From contig NZ_JAGTJJ010000073.1 in NCBI RefSeq assembly GCF_028435365.1, positions 1 through 50,291 on the forward strand: DNA of 50,291 nt. The letters run 5' to 3'. The stretch comes from Polyangium jinanense. Its GTDB lineage: Bacteria > Myxococcota > Polyangia > Polyangiales > Polyangiaceae. Both the position numbers and the translations under genes were made by a program. The notes under the pieces were generated by a model, which was not told the origin of the DNA, searched no databases, and worked only from the letters and a program-made list of their open reading frames with translations. Of the stretch, positions 1-8,126 are shown one piece after another; the first letter of the stretch is position 1; each line of letters begins with the position of its first letter.

Positions 1-105
1 GCATCGCGCAGTTCATCGACCCCGGGTCCAGCGCTTGCGCTGGTCCGGGTCCAGGGGTGGACAACCCCTGGTGGGGCCTGGGGCAACGCCCCAGCGCAGC
101 GGCTT
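1..105 (+). repeat. Interspersed hairpin element, copy A (cut by window edge)
   Basis: This is the right-hand (type-2) arm of the element seen complete at 4897-5228, 7794-8120, 29403-29753 and 34000-34354. The window starts inside the central hairpin: bases 3-5 are its three-base loop and 6-19 its 3' strand. After that come the CCAGCGC-TT-GCGCTGG hairpin (about 29-44), an AGGGG/CCCCT hairpin and TGGGGC-AAC-GCCCCA near the outer end. No coding potential. The rest of the copy lies left of the window. Confidence 0.85.
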
Positions 106-316
106 CGACATGCAACCTGGCCCACGTGCGCTTGACACTCCACGCCTCGTCGTTCGACGCCTGGCAAGGCGCCTCGGAGGGGTTGCGCTGCGGGACCAGG
201 CCGCCTCGGCCTTGCGGGACGCCGGCGGGCTCGACGCGGCGAACGAGAAAGAAGAAGACGGGCGCCGCGGGGGGTTGAGCGCGCCGACCGGGGGGGCCGG
301 CGGCGTATCCTTGGGT

Positions 317-685
317 GACGACGGCGCTTTTCGGGGTGACGACGGCCCGGGGGCGGGGTGACGACGGCCCGGGGGCGGGGTGACGACGGCGCTCTGCGGG
401 ATGACGACGGCGCTCTGCAGGGTGACGACGGCCCGGGGGCGAGATGACGACGGCCCGGGGGCGGGATGACGACGGCGCTCTGCAGGGTGACGACGGCCCG
501 GGGGCGGGATGACGACGGCCTGGGGGCGGGATGACGACGGCCCAGGGGCGGGATGACGACGGCGCTCTGCGGGATGAAGACGGCCCGGGGGCGGGATGAC
601 GACGGCCCGGGGGCGGGATGACGACGGCCCGGGGGGCGGGATGAAGACGGCCCGGGGGCGGGATGACGATGGGCCGGGGCGGGAG
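317..685. repeat. 17-unit tandem repeat, two alternating unit types
   Basis: About 17 head-to-tail units start with TGACGACGG (TGAAGACGG or TGACGATGG in a few). Two unit types are interspersed irregularly: a 22-bp G-rich type continuing CCCGGGGGCGGGA, and a 21-bp type continuing CGCTCTGCGGGA. Mixed 21/22-bp lengths break every reading frame, so this is non-coding. There are no unique spacers, so it is not a CRISPR array. Units near the right end (642-685) are the most degenerate. The flanks 106-316 and 686-810 hold nothing I can support as a gene. Confidence 0.85.
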
Positions 686-810
686 GACGAGAGGGGGCCT
701 GTTTGGGTGCGGGCTTGGTTGCCGGGGGTGACGCTCGACCGTGCTCGGGAAGCCTCCCCCGAGGCGCACCCTCCGCGATTCAGCGTTCGCGTGTCCTTCG
801 CGCGATCCTT

Positions 811-1205
811 CTATTCCGGAGCGACGCGCAGCCGCACGACAAAGCGATCTGCGAACGGCGCCGCCGGTGCGCCCAGGTGCAACACGGCGCCAGGCTCGAA
901 CGTCTGCGTCGACCGGACGGGACGGCCCTCCGGGTCCAATGCGAGGAGCTCGCAATGGCTCGTGTCCTCCGGGCACGGCTCCGAGCAGATGTAGAGCTCG
1001 CCTGGGAGAAATTCGAGTCATCGCCAGAGCCGATGACTTGTGCCTCCAGCGCTCCTCCCGTCGTCCCGATCGACACGTCCCAGCTTTGTCCCGGGCACCA
1101 CGGCCCCTGGCAAAGCCGTTCGATCCATCGGGTCGTCAGCGTCGTCGGATGCTTGTCATCCAGAGCGAGCGGCTCCTCCGCCGGTTGGCAGGCGGGATTC
1201 CTCAT
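811..1205 (-). pseudogene. Frameshifted remnant of an unknown protein gene
   Basis: The minus strand carries two segments in different frames that read as one protein. The 5' part, from an ATG at 1205, runs to about 1015 (MRNPACQPAEEP ... VIGSGDD). The 3' part continues in another frame as LPGELYICSEPCPEDTSHC ... VVRLRVAPE and ends at a TAG at 811-813. Adding one base near 1011-1020 would join them as GSGDD-SEFLPGELY. The frame is also open about 80 bases upstream of 1205 with no obvious signal peptide, so the 5' end may be missing. Paired cysteines suggest an exported protein. Function unknown. A sequencing error is the alternative to real decay. Confidence 0.6.
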
Positions 1206-1300
1206 CGGGCTCAGCCGCTCCTCGACGTCGAGATGAATCCGAGCTTCTTGACCCCGAGCTTCTACAGTTCTTAACGATCTTCTCTGTCATCCAGCGTAGG

Positions 1301-2008
1301 TTACCGAGATCGCGCGCCGGTGGGGTCGTCTTTTCTCCCCTCGACGACAGAGATACCGAATCGACGGCGCAAGAGCATGGCCGCGAGCCCGATCAGGACG
1401 ACTGCGGCCAGCGCGCCCAGGGTGAGCATCACCGGATCGCCGCGCAGGAAGCTCTCGCCGAGGTAGACGCTCCCGAGGGCATACGGCAGCTCTCCGACGC
1501 TCACGACGAACAGATAACGGAAAAAGCTGTAACGAAGCGTTCCGAGCAGATACCCCGGGACCTCGGAGGGGAGCGCGAGCTGGAGCAGGAGGACGATCCA
1601 GATGGGCGTATCGACCGAGAGCCGGCGCTCATAGTGAGCGATGCGCCGGCGCGGGACGAGCCGGCCGAGCAGCGTTCCGCCGACGCCGCGGCCGACCGCA
1701 TAAGCGCCGACGCCACCGAGGAGCCACCCGACCCAGAGGAGCACGAAGGTCGCCAAGGCGCCCCAGGCGTCGAGGGCAACGGGGATGAGGACCGTGCTCG
1801 AGAAAAAGGTGAGCATCGAGGAGGCGCCGGCGAGCAGGACGAAGAGCGCAATGGCGGCGATCGGGTGGCGAGCGAGCATCGTCGTGAGGACGGAGATGCC
1901 CTCCATCGCCATCGTGTGGGCCGCGCCCGAGGCGGTCACCACGACGAGCGCGCCCATCAGCGCAATGGCGGCGATCAAGCGTCGTCGACTCGTATCGCGC
2001 TCGTTCAT
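1301..2008 (-). CDS. VTT/DedA-like (TVP38/TMEM64) membrane protein
   Basis: A 235-residue integral membrane protein. Several hydrophobic segments are visible: near residues 12-30, 45-75, 85-105, 145-165, and a last one at about 195-215 followed by RRRFG. The block with LIPVALDAWGALATF and WLLGGVGAYAVGRGVGG resembles the VTT (SNARE-associated, PF09335) core, in which small Gly/Ala residues line re-entrant helices. Family members act in envelope lipid homeostasis or transport, but the substrate here cannot be told. The ATG at 2008 is chosen because the hydrophobic core starts shortly after MNERDTSRRR and GAGGGA lies upstream. A longer open frame to 2305 would overlap the next gene and has an unlikely Arg-rich composition. 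Confidence 0.75.
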   Translation of the reverse strand: MNERDTSRRRLIAAIALMGALVVVTASGAAHTMAMEGISVLTTMLARHPIAAIALFVLLAGASSMLTFFSSTVLIPVALDAWGALATFVLLWVGWLLGGVGAYAVGRGVGGTLLGRLVPRRRIAHYERRLSVDTPIWIVLLLQLALPSEVPGYLLGTLRYSFFRYLFVVSVGELPYALGSVYLGESFLRGDPVMLTLGALAAVVLIGLAAMLLRRRFGISVVEGRKDDPTGARSR

Positions 2009-2175
2009 GGCCCCGTTTTGTCCCTCGATGACGCTCGAATGAGCTCGGGTGTCGCGTCCACCCCCTCGTTGGGATGTTGGGGCCAGGATCCACCGGGGAA
2101 AGGGTGCACGATCGAGCGAGCGACGTTCCGGCGCGGAGGGAGGAACATACCGATCGACCCGTGGGAGGTGTACAT

Positions 2176-4857
2176 TCACCCGCGCCCGTTGCCGGAATCG
2201 CGAGCACGGCGGGCACGGCGGCCCAACGTCATCGCAATGGCAGCGAGCGCGAGCGCCGCGGGGGCGCCATTGCCGGCGCCGCCCTGGGAGCCGGGCACGT
2301 GGCATGCGCAGTCACCTTCGTCCGCATCCGCGGAGCTGTTGGAGCCGCCCGAGCCCGTGCTGGTCGTCGCGCCCGCGCCACCCGCGCCTCCGGAGCCGCC
2401 CACGCCGCCCGCGCCTCCCGCGCCACCCGCGCCTCCGGAGCCGCCCACGCCGCCCGTGCCGCCGGAGCCACCCGCACCTCCGGAGCCGCCCACGCCGCCC
2501 GCGCCTCCGGAGCCGCCCGCGCCTCCCGCGCCGCCCACGCCGCCGGAGCCACCCGCGCCTCCGGAGCCGGACCCCGCGCACGTCCCGCCCTCGCAGGTCC
2601 CAAGCATGCACGGTGAGCCGTCGGGCTTCGCCGGATTGGAGCAGATCCCCGTCGCCGGATCGCAGACGCCAGCGTCGTGGCAGGCGTCGAGCGGGGTGCA
2701 GGTGATGGGATTCCCGATGCAGACGCCCGCCTGGCAGATGTCGGCCGGGGTGCAGGCATTGGCGTCGTCGCAGCTCGTGCCGGTGATGAGCGTGCAGACA
2801 CCATCCGCCGTCCCGCCGAGGGCGACGCTGCAGGCCTGGCAGTCGTCGGGAGCCCCCCCGCCGCAAGCGGCGTCGCAGCAGACGCCATCGGTGCAGAAGC
2901 CACTCGCGCACTCAGCGGCGGTCGCGCAGGGGTCTCCGGCGGCCTGCTTCAGGACGAAGGCGTAAGCGCTGCCGGCACTCGTGCCGCCCGCGTGATCGTC
3001 GTAGTGCGCCCCCACGAGCGCCGTGTCGCCGGAGAGCGCCACCTCGTTGCCGAACCAGTCGTTCACCGCCGCGTCGGCCGCAACGAGCTTCGCCTGCTGC
3101 GACCACACGGCGCCCGAGCGGACGAAGACGTACGCGCTGCCGGCGTCCGTGACGAACATCGATGCGTCGTCGTTCGCAGCGCCCACGAGCGCCGTGTCGC
3201 CGGCGAGCGCGACCGAGTAGCCGAACCAGTCGCCCCCCGCCGCGTCGGCCGCCTGGATCTTCGCCTGCTGCGACCACTCCGCGCCCGAGCGGACGAAGAC
3301 GTAGGCTCTACCGCTGCCGGACGCATCGGGCGAGCCCACGAGCGCCGTGTCGCCGGAGAGCGCGACCGAGCGGCCAAAGTGGTCGCCCGCCGCCGCGTCG
3401 GCCACGAGCTTCGTCTCCTGCGACCACACGGCGCCCGAGCGGACGAAGACGTAGGCGCTGCCGGCATCCACGCCACCCGCGTGGTCGTCCGACCAGGCTC
3501 CCACGAGCGCCGTGTCGCCGGAGAGCGCGACCGAGAAGCCGAAGAAATCGCTCGCCCCCGGGTCGCTCGCGGTGAGCTTCGATTGCTCGGACCACGTGGT
3601 GCCCGAGCGGACGAAGACGGAAACGCTGCCAGCAGCCGTGCCGCCGCCCGCCACGCTGTCGCGCGGCGCCGACACGAGCGCCGTGTCACCGGAGAGCGCC
3701 ACCGAGGAGCCGAAACGGTCGTTCGCGTCGCCCGCCACGAGCTTGGCCTGCTGCGACCACACCCCGCCCGAGCGGACGAAGACGTAAGCGCTGCCTTGGT
3801 CCGTGTTGCCCACGAAGTCATCCAGCGAGGCCCCGATGAGCGCCGTGTCGCCGGAGAGGGCCACGGAGGTGCCGAACAGGTCCGCGGACGCCGCGTCGTT
3901 CGCGACGAGCTTGGCCTGCTGCGTCCACACCGTGCCCGAGCGGACGAAGACATAGACGCTGCCGGCATTCGTGCCCCCTGCATTGTCGTCGTCGTACGAC
4001 CCGACCAGCGCCGTATCGCCGGAGATCGCCACCGAGTGGCCGAAGTAGTCGTCCGCCGCCGCGTCGTCCGCGACGAGCTTGGCCTGCTGCAGCGCGACGA
4101 GGGGATCGATTCGCACGGGGAACGCCGCGCCCGACGCCGCGACGCGGAGCTCGATGCGACCGCCGCGGACCGTGAGCCGCGACGGCAACTCCTGGCCCGC
4201 GGCGTCCTCGGCATAGAGCTCGGCGTACCGATAGCCCGCCTCCTCGCCCTCACGCCGGAGCACCGCGGCCCTGCCGTCGGGAGCAAGGTGGGCCTCGAGC
4301 CCGGCGAGCCCGAGCTCGAGGACGATCTCGCCCCCAGCCGCGAGACATGCGGGCGCCTCGGCAACGGTGAAGCCCTGCTCCAGGCCGTGCGGGCCGGCGA
4401 GATACCACTCTTCGACATGCACCGCGCCCGCACGACGCGCGTACGACACGCGGTTCGCGTCGGCGACCGGCTCGGCTCTCTCGGCCGTGAACGTCGGCTC
4501 GAGCGCGTCCTCGCAACCAAAGCGAGCGAGCGCGAGCGCGCCATCAACGGCGCCGCCACCGTCGCGCCGCAGCGTCACACCCTCGGCGTCGAACCTCGCC
4601 TCGAAGCCGGGCGCCGCCGCCCGGAGCGCGCCGTCCTGGAAGCGCGCGTGGTAGGCGTCACCCGCATCGCGCTGCGCCGCATGCAGCACCGCCGCGCGGA
4701 GCGAGGCAGGGGACGCCGCGGGCGCGGCCCGCGAGGCACTGCCGCTTTCGCCTCCGCCGCTGGCGAGATCGGCCGGCGCGCCAACACAACCGGCGATCGC
4801 GCCCGCGGCGAGGACCATTGAGATGCCAAGCAACCGCTTCCGCATGCAAGCGCCCAT
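2176..4857 (-). CDS. FG-GAP repeat lipoprotein with Gly-rich linker and MYXO-CTERM-like tail
   Basis: An 893-residue exported protein. The signal peptide ends in AGAIAGC, a lipobox. After a leading domain of about 250 residues come seven repeats of about 52-60 residues with FGxSVALSGDTALVG and GSAYVFVRSG, matching FG-GAP_2 propeller blades. A Cys-rich stretch (CATAAECASGFC ... GTCEGGTC) follows, then a long (GGSGGAGGVGG)n linker. The end, CACHVPG then a hydrophobic stretch then RRARRAR, looks like the myxobacterial MYXO-CTERM sorting signal. Having both a lipobox and a sorting tail is notable. Starts at 4857 (GAGAG nine bases upstream) and 4845 are both possible; the second gives a cleaner signal peptide. 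Probable surface protein, ligand unknown. Confidence 0.85.
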   Translation of the reverse strand: MGACMRKRLLGISMVLAAGAIAGCVGAPADLASGGGESGSASRAAPAASPASLRAAVLHAAQRDAGDAYHARFQDGALRAAAPGFEARFDAEGVTLRRDGGGAVDGALALARFGCEDALEPTFTAERAEPVADANRVSYARRAGAVHVEEWYLAGPHGLEQGFTVAEAPACLAAGGEIVLELGLAGLEAHLAPDGRAAVLRREGEEAGYRYAELYAEDAAGQELPSRLTVRGGRIELRVAASGAAFPVRIDPLVALQQAKLVADDAAADDYFGHSVAISGDTALVGSYDDDNAGGTNAGSVYVFVRSGTVWTQQAKLVANDAASADLFGTSVALSGDTALIGASLDDFVGNTDQGSAYVFVRSGGVWSQQAKLVAGDANDRFGSSVALSGDTALVSAPRDSVAGGGTAAGSVSVFVRSGTTWSEQSKLTASDPGASDFFGFSVALSGDTALVGAWSDDHAGGVDAGSAYVFVRSGAVWSQETKLVADAAAGDHFGRSVALSGDTALVGSPDASGSGRAYVFVRSGAEWSQQAKIQAADAAGGDWFGYSVALAGDTALVGAANDDASMFVTDAGSAYVFVRSGAVWSQQAKLVAADAAVNDWFGNEVALSGDTALVGAHYDDHAGGTSAGSAYAFVLKQAAGDPCATAAECASGFCTDGVCCDAACGGGAPDDCQACSVALGGTADGVCTLITGTSCDDANACTPADICQAGVCIGNPITCTPLDACHDAGVCDPATGICSNPAKPDGSPCMLGTCEGGTCAGSGSGGAGGSGGVGGAGGAGGSGGAGGVGGSGGAGGSGGTGGVGGSGGAGGAGGAGGVGGSGGAGGAGATTSTGSGGSNSSADADEGDCACHVPGSQGGAGNGAPAALALAAIAMTLGRRARRARDSGNGRG

Positions 4858-4896
4858 GGCGCGATGCTCTCACACGCAGTCGCTAAAGCGAAGACG

Positions 4897-5228
4897 AAGC
4901 CGCCTCGCCGGGGCGCTGCCCCGGGCCCCGCGGGGGCTGTTCGCCCCTCGACCCGAACCAGGGCAAGCCCTGGACCTCAGGTGGAAAAACTGCGCGGTGC
5001 GCAGTTTTTCCAGCAGGCCGGTGGCAAGACCGCGGAGGTGCATTTCAAGCGGAACCATCAGCGCTGCTGTCTCGGTTTGGCAGGGTCGTCGCCGGTCTTG
5101 GCCCGGCTTGTTCGATGAATTGCGCGTTGCGCAGTTCATCGACCCCGAGTCCAGCGCTTGCGCAGGCCCCGGGTCCAGGGGCGGACAGCCCCTGGTGGGG
5201 CCTGGGGCAACGCCCCAGCGCAGCGGCT
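4897..5228 (+). repeat. Interspersed hairpin element, copy B (complete)
   Basis: Complete copy of 332 bp filling the gap between two minus-strand genes. The left (type-1) arm has CCGGGGC-GCT-GCCCCGG, a GGGGGCTG..CGCCCC hairpin, CCAGGGC-AA-GCCCTGG and the long hairpin 4982-5012 (14-bp stem, loop GGT). The right (type-2) arm has the long hairpin 5112-5142 (loop GTT, one T-G wobble) and the same set of shorter hairpins in reverse order. The last base is one base from the stop codon (5230-5232) of the EGF/propeller gene. No open frame of its own and no recognisable target-site duplication. Confidence 0.9.
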
Positions 5229-5229
5229 G

Positions 5230-7506
5230 TCAGAGTCCGTTGGGGACCACGGTCACGGTGCCAGAGCCCCTGTTGGTCAGGATGAGGTCGGCGTACCCGT
5301 CCGCGTCCATGTCTGCGGTGGCGATGGCATTGAGGCCAGGCGAGGCGCCGGTCGTGACGACGGTGCCCGAGGTGAAGCTTCCGTTGCCGTTGCCGGTCAT
5401 CGGGCGGACGCCGCCCGAGGCCGTGGTGACGAGGATGTAGGCGTCGAGCTTGTCATCGCCGTTGAAGTCATCGGCTACGACGCCCAGCGCCGAGTTGGCG
5501 ACCGTCGTGGGCGCGGCGGCGGACTGAACGCCGCTCGCGAAGGTGCCGTTGCCGTTCCCTTTGAAGAAGAAGAGGTACCGGCCGGCCGCGCCGTTCGAGA
5601 GGATGTCGAGCGTGCCATCGCCGTTGGCGTCGCCGAAGGCGATGCCCGCCGTCTGGCCGTTGACGGCGTTGGCGTAGGCGACGGGTGCGGCGAACGAGCC
5701 GTTGCCCTGGTTGAGGAGGACCGACAGGCGTGCGCTGGCGGGGCTCGTCACCACGAGATCGGAGAAGCCGTCGCTGTTCAGATCACGGCAGGCGATGGTC
5801 GACTGCACGCCGCCGGTGGCCGGGATGGTGATGAACGTGGGCGTGCCGAAGCTGCCCGCGCCGTCGCCGAACATCACGCTCACCTGGCTCAGGGTCACGC
5901 TGGTGGTGGCGATGTCGGCCCGCCCATCGTTGTCGAAGTCTCCGGTGCAGAGGTGGACGGAGCCCGGGGTGCCGGTGGTGAAGCTCGTCGGCGCGCCGAA
6001 GGTCCCGGGTGCGCTCGGGCCCAGGTTTCGGTAGACGCTGATGCTCCCGTTGCTGAGGAGCAGGTTGGTCTGGCCGTTGACGGTGACGGCGTCGAGCCAC
6101 CCGTCACCGTCCACGTCCGCGGCCACGACCGCGTTGCTGGAGAGCGGGGCGCCCGTGTAGTTGGCCTCCGACTGGACGCTGGCGTCGCCGTTCCCCAGGA
6201 AAACGGAGAGCGAGCCGGAGGGGGTCACGATCGATCCGGATTCGGCGTTGGCCACCAGGATGTCGAGCTTCCCGTCGCCATTCATATCGGCGACCGCCGG
6301 GGCCAGCGGGTTGTGGTTCGCGGGGGAGCTGACCGGCGTGCCGGGGACCTGGCCGGTGGGCGCGGCCTGGCAGGTACCGTTCGAGCAGATTTCGCCCGTC
6401 GCGCACGCGCTGCCGCAGGCGCCGCAGCTCTCGGTGTCGCTCTGGAGGTTCACCTCGCAGCCGTCGGACGAGTTCGCGTTGCAGTCCGCGAGGGTGCCGG
6501 AGCAAGCCTCGCAGTGGGTCCCCTCGTAGGTGGGCGCGCACGCGCAGGAGTAGCTGCCCACGCCGTCGGTGCAGATGCCGCCGTTCTGGCACGGGCTAGC
6601 GGCGCACGCGTCGATGTTGGTCTCGCAGTTGGTGCCGGTGAAGTCGGGAGCGCACGCGCAGGTGTAGCTATTGATGCCGTCGGAGCAGGTGCCGCCGTTC
6701 AGGCACGGGCTAGCGGCGCACTCGTCGATGTTGGTCTCGCAGTTGGTGCCGGTGAAGCCGGGCGCGCATTCGCAGGTGTAGCTATTGATGCCGTCGGAGC
6801 AGATGCCGCCGTTCTGGCAGGGGCTTGCGGCGCACTCGTCGATGTTGATCTCGCAATTGGTGCCGGTGAAGCCAGGAGCGCACGCGCAGGTGTAGCTATT
6901 GATGCCGTCGGTGCAGGTGCCACCGTTCAGGCACGGGCTTGCGGCGCACTCGTCGATGTTGGTACAGCTCACGCCGTTGCCCTCGTACCCCGCATTGCAG
7001 GCGCAGGTGAAGGAGCCCGCGGTGTTGGTGCAGGTGGCGTTTTCATCGCAGTTGTCGGTGCCGGCGGCGCATTCGTCGACGTCGACGCAGGTGCCGCTCT
7101 GGCACGTGAGGCCGTCGCAGCAGGGCACCGTGGCGTCGCACGGCGCGTTCACGGCCAGGCAGCCCAGGCCGCCGCACGTCGGGTCGAAGAGCGGCGAGGT
7201 CGGGTCGAGGCTGGTGACGTAATCGCCGTCGTGAGCGCTGTGCGCATTGATGCACGCCTGCTCGCTGACACGGATGATCGTGTAGGGATAAATCGTCGAG
7301 CTGGTCTTGTGGCAGAGCTGGACCGTACCATTGACATCGAAGTAATTGCACTGCTCGGCGGTGAGCGCGTCATGGGTCTCGCCCACGGCTTCGTCGCCTT
7401 CGTGGCTGTCGGCCTCGGAGGGGTCAGCGCTGGCGCAGCCCGCGAGGAGCAGGGCGGAGAGAGCCGGGATCATCAAATAGGAGAGAGAGCTCTTGAGATA
7501 ACGCAT
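5230..7506 (-). CDS. EGF-like and FG-GAP/VCBS beta-propeller lipoprotein
   Basis: A 758-residue lipoprotein; the signal peptide ends in LLLAGC. An unassigned domain (to about residue 125) precedes EGF modules of the calcium-binding type. One starts DVDECAAGTDNC; four more follow with N-I-D-E/A-C-AASPC-x-NGG and CACAPGFTGTNC, with six cysteines each. A Cys-rich junction follows. The C-terminal half has seven FG-GAP calcium loops (DMNGDGKLD, DVDGDGWLD, DFDNDGRAD, DLNSDGFSD, DANGDGTLD, DFNGDDKLD, DMDADGYAD), consistent with a seven-bladed propeller. Likely cell-surface adhesion or binding. The EGF modules are nearly identical at DNA level, which points to recent internal duplication. The stop is one base from element copy B. 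Confidence 0.88.
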   Translation of the reverse strand: MRYLKSSLSYLMIPALSALLLAGCASADPSEADSHEGDEAVGETHDALTAEQCNYFDVNGTVQLCHKTSSTIYPYTIIRVSEQACINAHSAHDGDYVTSLDPTSPLFDPTCGGLGCLAVNAPCDATVPCCDGLTCQSGTCVDVDECAAGTDNCDENATCTNTAGSFTCACNAGYEGNGVSCTNIDECAASPCLNGGTCTDGINSYTCACAPGFTGTNCEINIDECAASPCQNGGICSDGINSYTCECAPGFTGTNCETNIDECAASPCLNGGTCSDGINSYTCACAPDFTGTNCETNIDACAASPCQNGGICTDGVGSYSCACAPTYEGTHCEACSGTLADCNANSSDGCEVNLQSDTESCGACGSACATGEICSNGTCQAAPTGQVPGTPVSSPANHNPLAPAVADMNGDGKLDILVANAESGSIVTPSGSLSVFLGNGDASVQSEANYTGAPLSSNAVVAADVDGDGWLDAVTVNGQTNLLLSNGSISVYRNLGPSAPGTFGAPTSFTTGTPGSVHLCTGDFDNDGRADIATTSVTLSQVSVMFGDGAGSFGTPTFITIPATGGVQSTIACRDLNSDGFSDLVVTSPASARLSVLLNQGNGSFAAPVAYANAVNGQTAGIAFGDANGDGTLDILSNGAAGRYLFFFKGNGNGTFASGVQSAAAPTTVANSALGVVADDFNGDDKLDAYILVTTASGGVRPMTGNGNGSFTSGTVVTTGASPGLNAIATADMDADGYADLILTNRGSGTVTVVPNGL

Positions 7507-7793
7507 GTCTAGTTTTCTGTTCTCGCCAAAGGGTGGGGTGCCGCGCGACGCCGAGCCGGCGCCGACGGCGATGTGTCAGGTCGTCAATTCAAGATCGATG
7601 CCACCGTGGAACACGGCTCCTGGGAGGTGATGTCGAGGCAGGCCCCAGCCCGTCTTTTCGGCGCGCCGGCCCGGAATCGCGGACACCGCGACACTGAGTA
7701 CGAGGGACCTCAAACCCAGTCTCCATCCGCCGCTGCTGCTGCCTGAGCGCTTCAGCTGCGGAGACTGAGCATCACCATCCAGAGTCTCATCGC
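7507..7793. other. Intergenic region, no gene seen
   Basis: Upstream region of the EGF/propeller lipoprotein gene. It should hold that gene's promoter, but I cannot point to convincing -35/-10 boxes. No credible open frame or strong hairpin apart from the adjoining element copy C. Confidence 0.5.
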
Positions 7794-8120
7794 GAGGCGT
7801 CGCGCCGGGGCGCTGCCCCGGGCCCCGCGGGGGCTGTTCGCCCCTCGACCCGAACCAGGGCAAGCCCTGGACCGTTCGTGGAAGAACTGCGCGATGCGCA
7901 GTTCTTCCAACAGGCCGGTGGCAAGACCATGGAGGTGCGTTCCACGCTGGCGACGGACATGTTGCCTATTGAATCGTCAGTGCCGCGGTCTTGACCTGGC
8001 CTGTTCGATGAACTGCGCATTGCGCAGTTCATCGACCCCGGGTCCAGCGCTTGCGCTGGTCCGGGTCCAGGGGCGGATAGCCCCGGTGGGGCCTGGGGCA
8101 AAGCCCCAGCGAAGCGCCTC
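7794..8120 (+). repeat. Interspersed hairpin element, copy C (complete)
   Basis: Complete copy of 327 bp. The type-1 long hairpin is 7879-7909 (TGGAAGAACTGCGC, loop GAT, perfect complement). The type-2 long hairpin is 8005-8035 (TCGATGAACTGCGC, loop ATT, perfect complement). Between them is a roughly 95-bp centre bounded by the inverted pair CAGGCCGGTGGCAAGACC / GGTCTTGACCTGGCCTG. The two outer ends are inverted repeats of each other (GAGGCG...GCYGGGGC). The type-2 end lies six bases from the stop codon (8127-8129) of the TonB-dependent receptor gene. Confidence 0.9.
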
Positions 8121-8126
8121 CCAGGA

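Noticed and set aside
317..685. Possible CRISPR array
   Set aside because: Units are contiguous 21-22 bp with no unique spacers and no cas genes nearby.
1040..2965. Long plus-strand open frame with Pro-rich repeats
   Set aside because: It is antisense to the VTT protein and to the Gly-rich linker of the FG-GAP lipoprotein, whose codons read as Pro-rich on the other strand.
4897..5228. Element copies as ordinary intrinsic terminators
   Set aside because: No U-run follows any hairpin and a whole two-armed element with terminal inverted repeats is present, also next to a gene start; a terminator role alone does not explain it.
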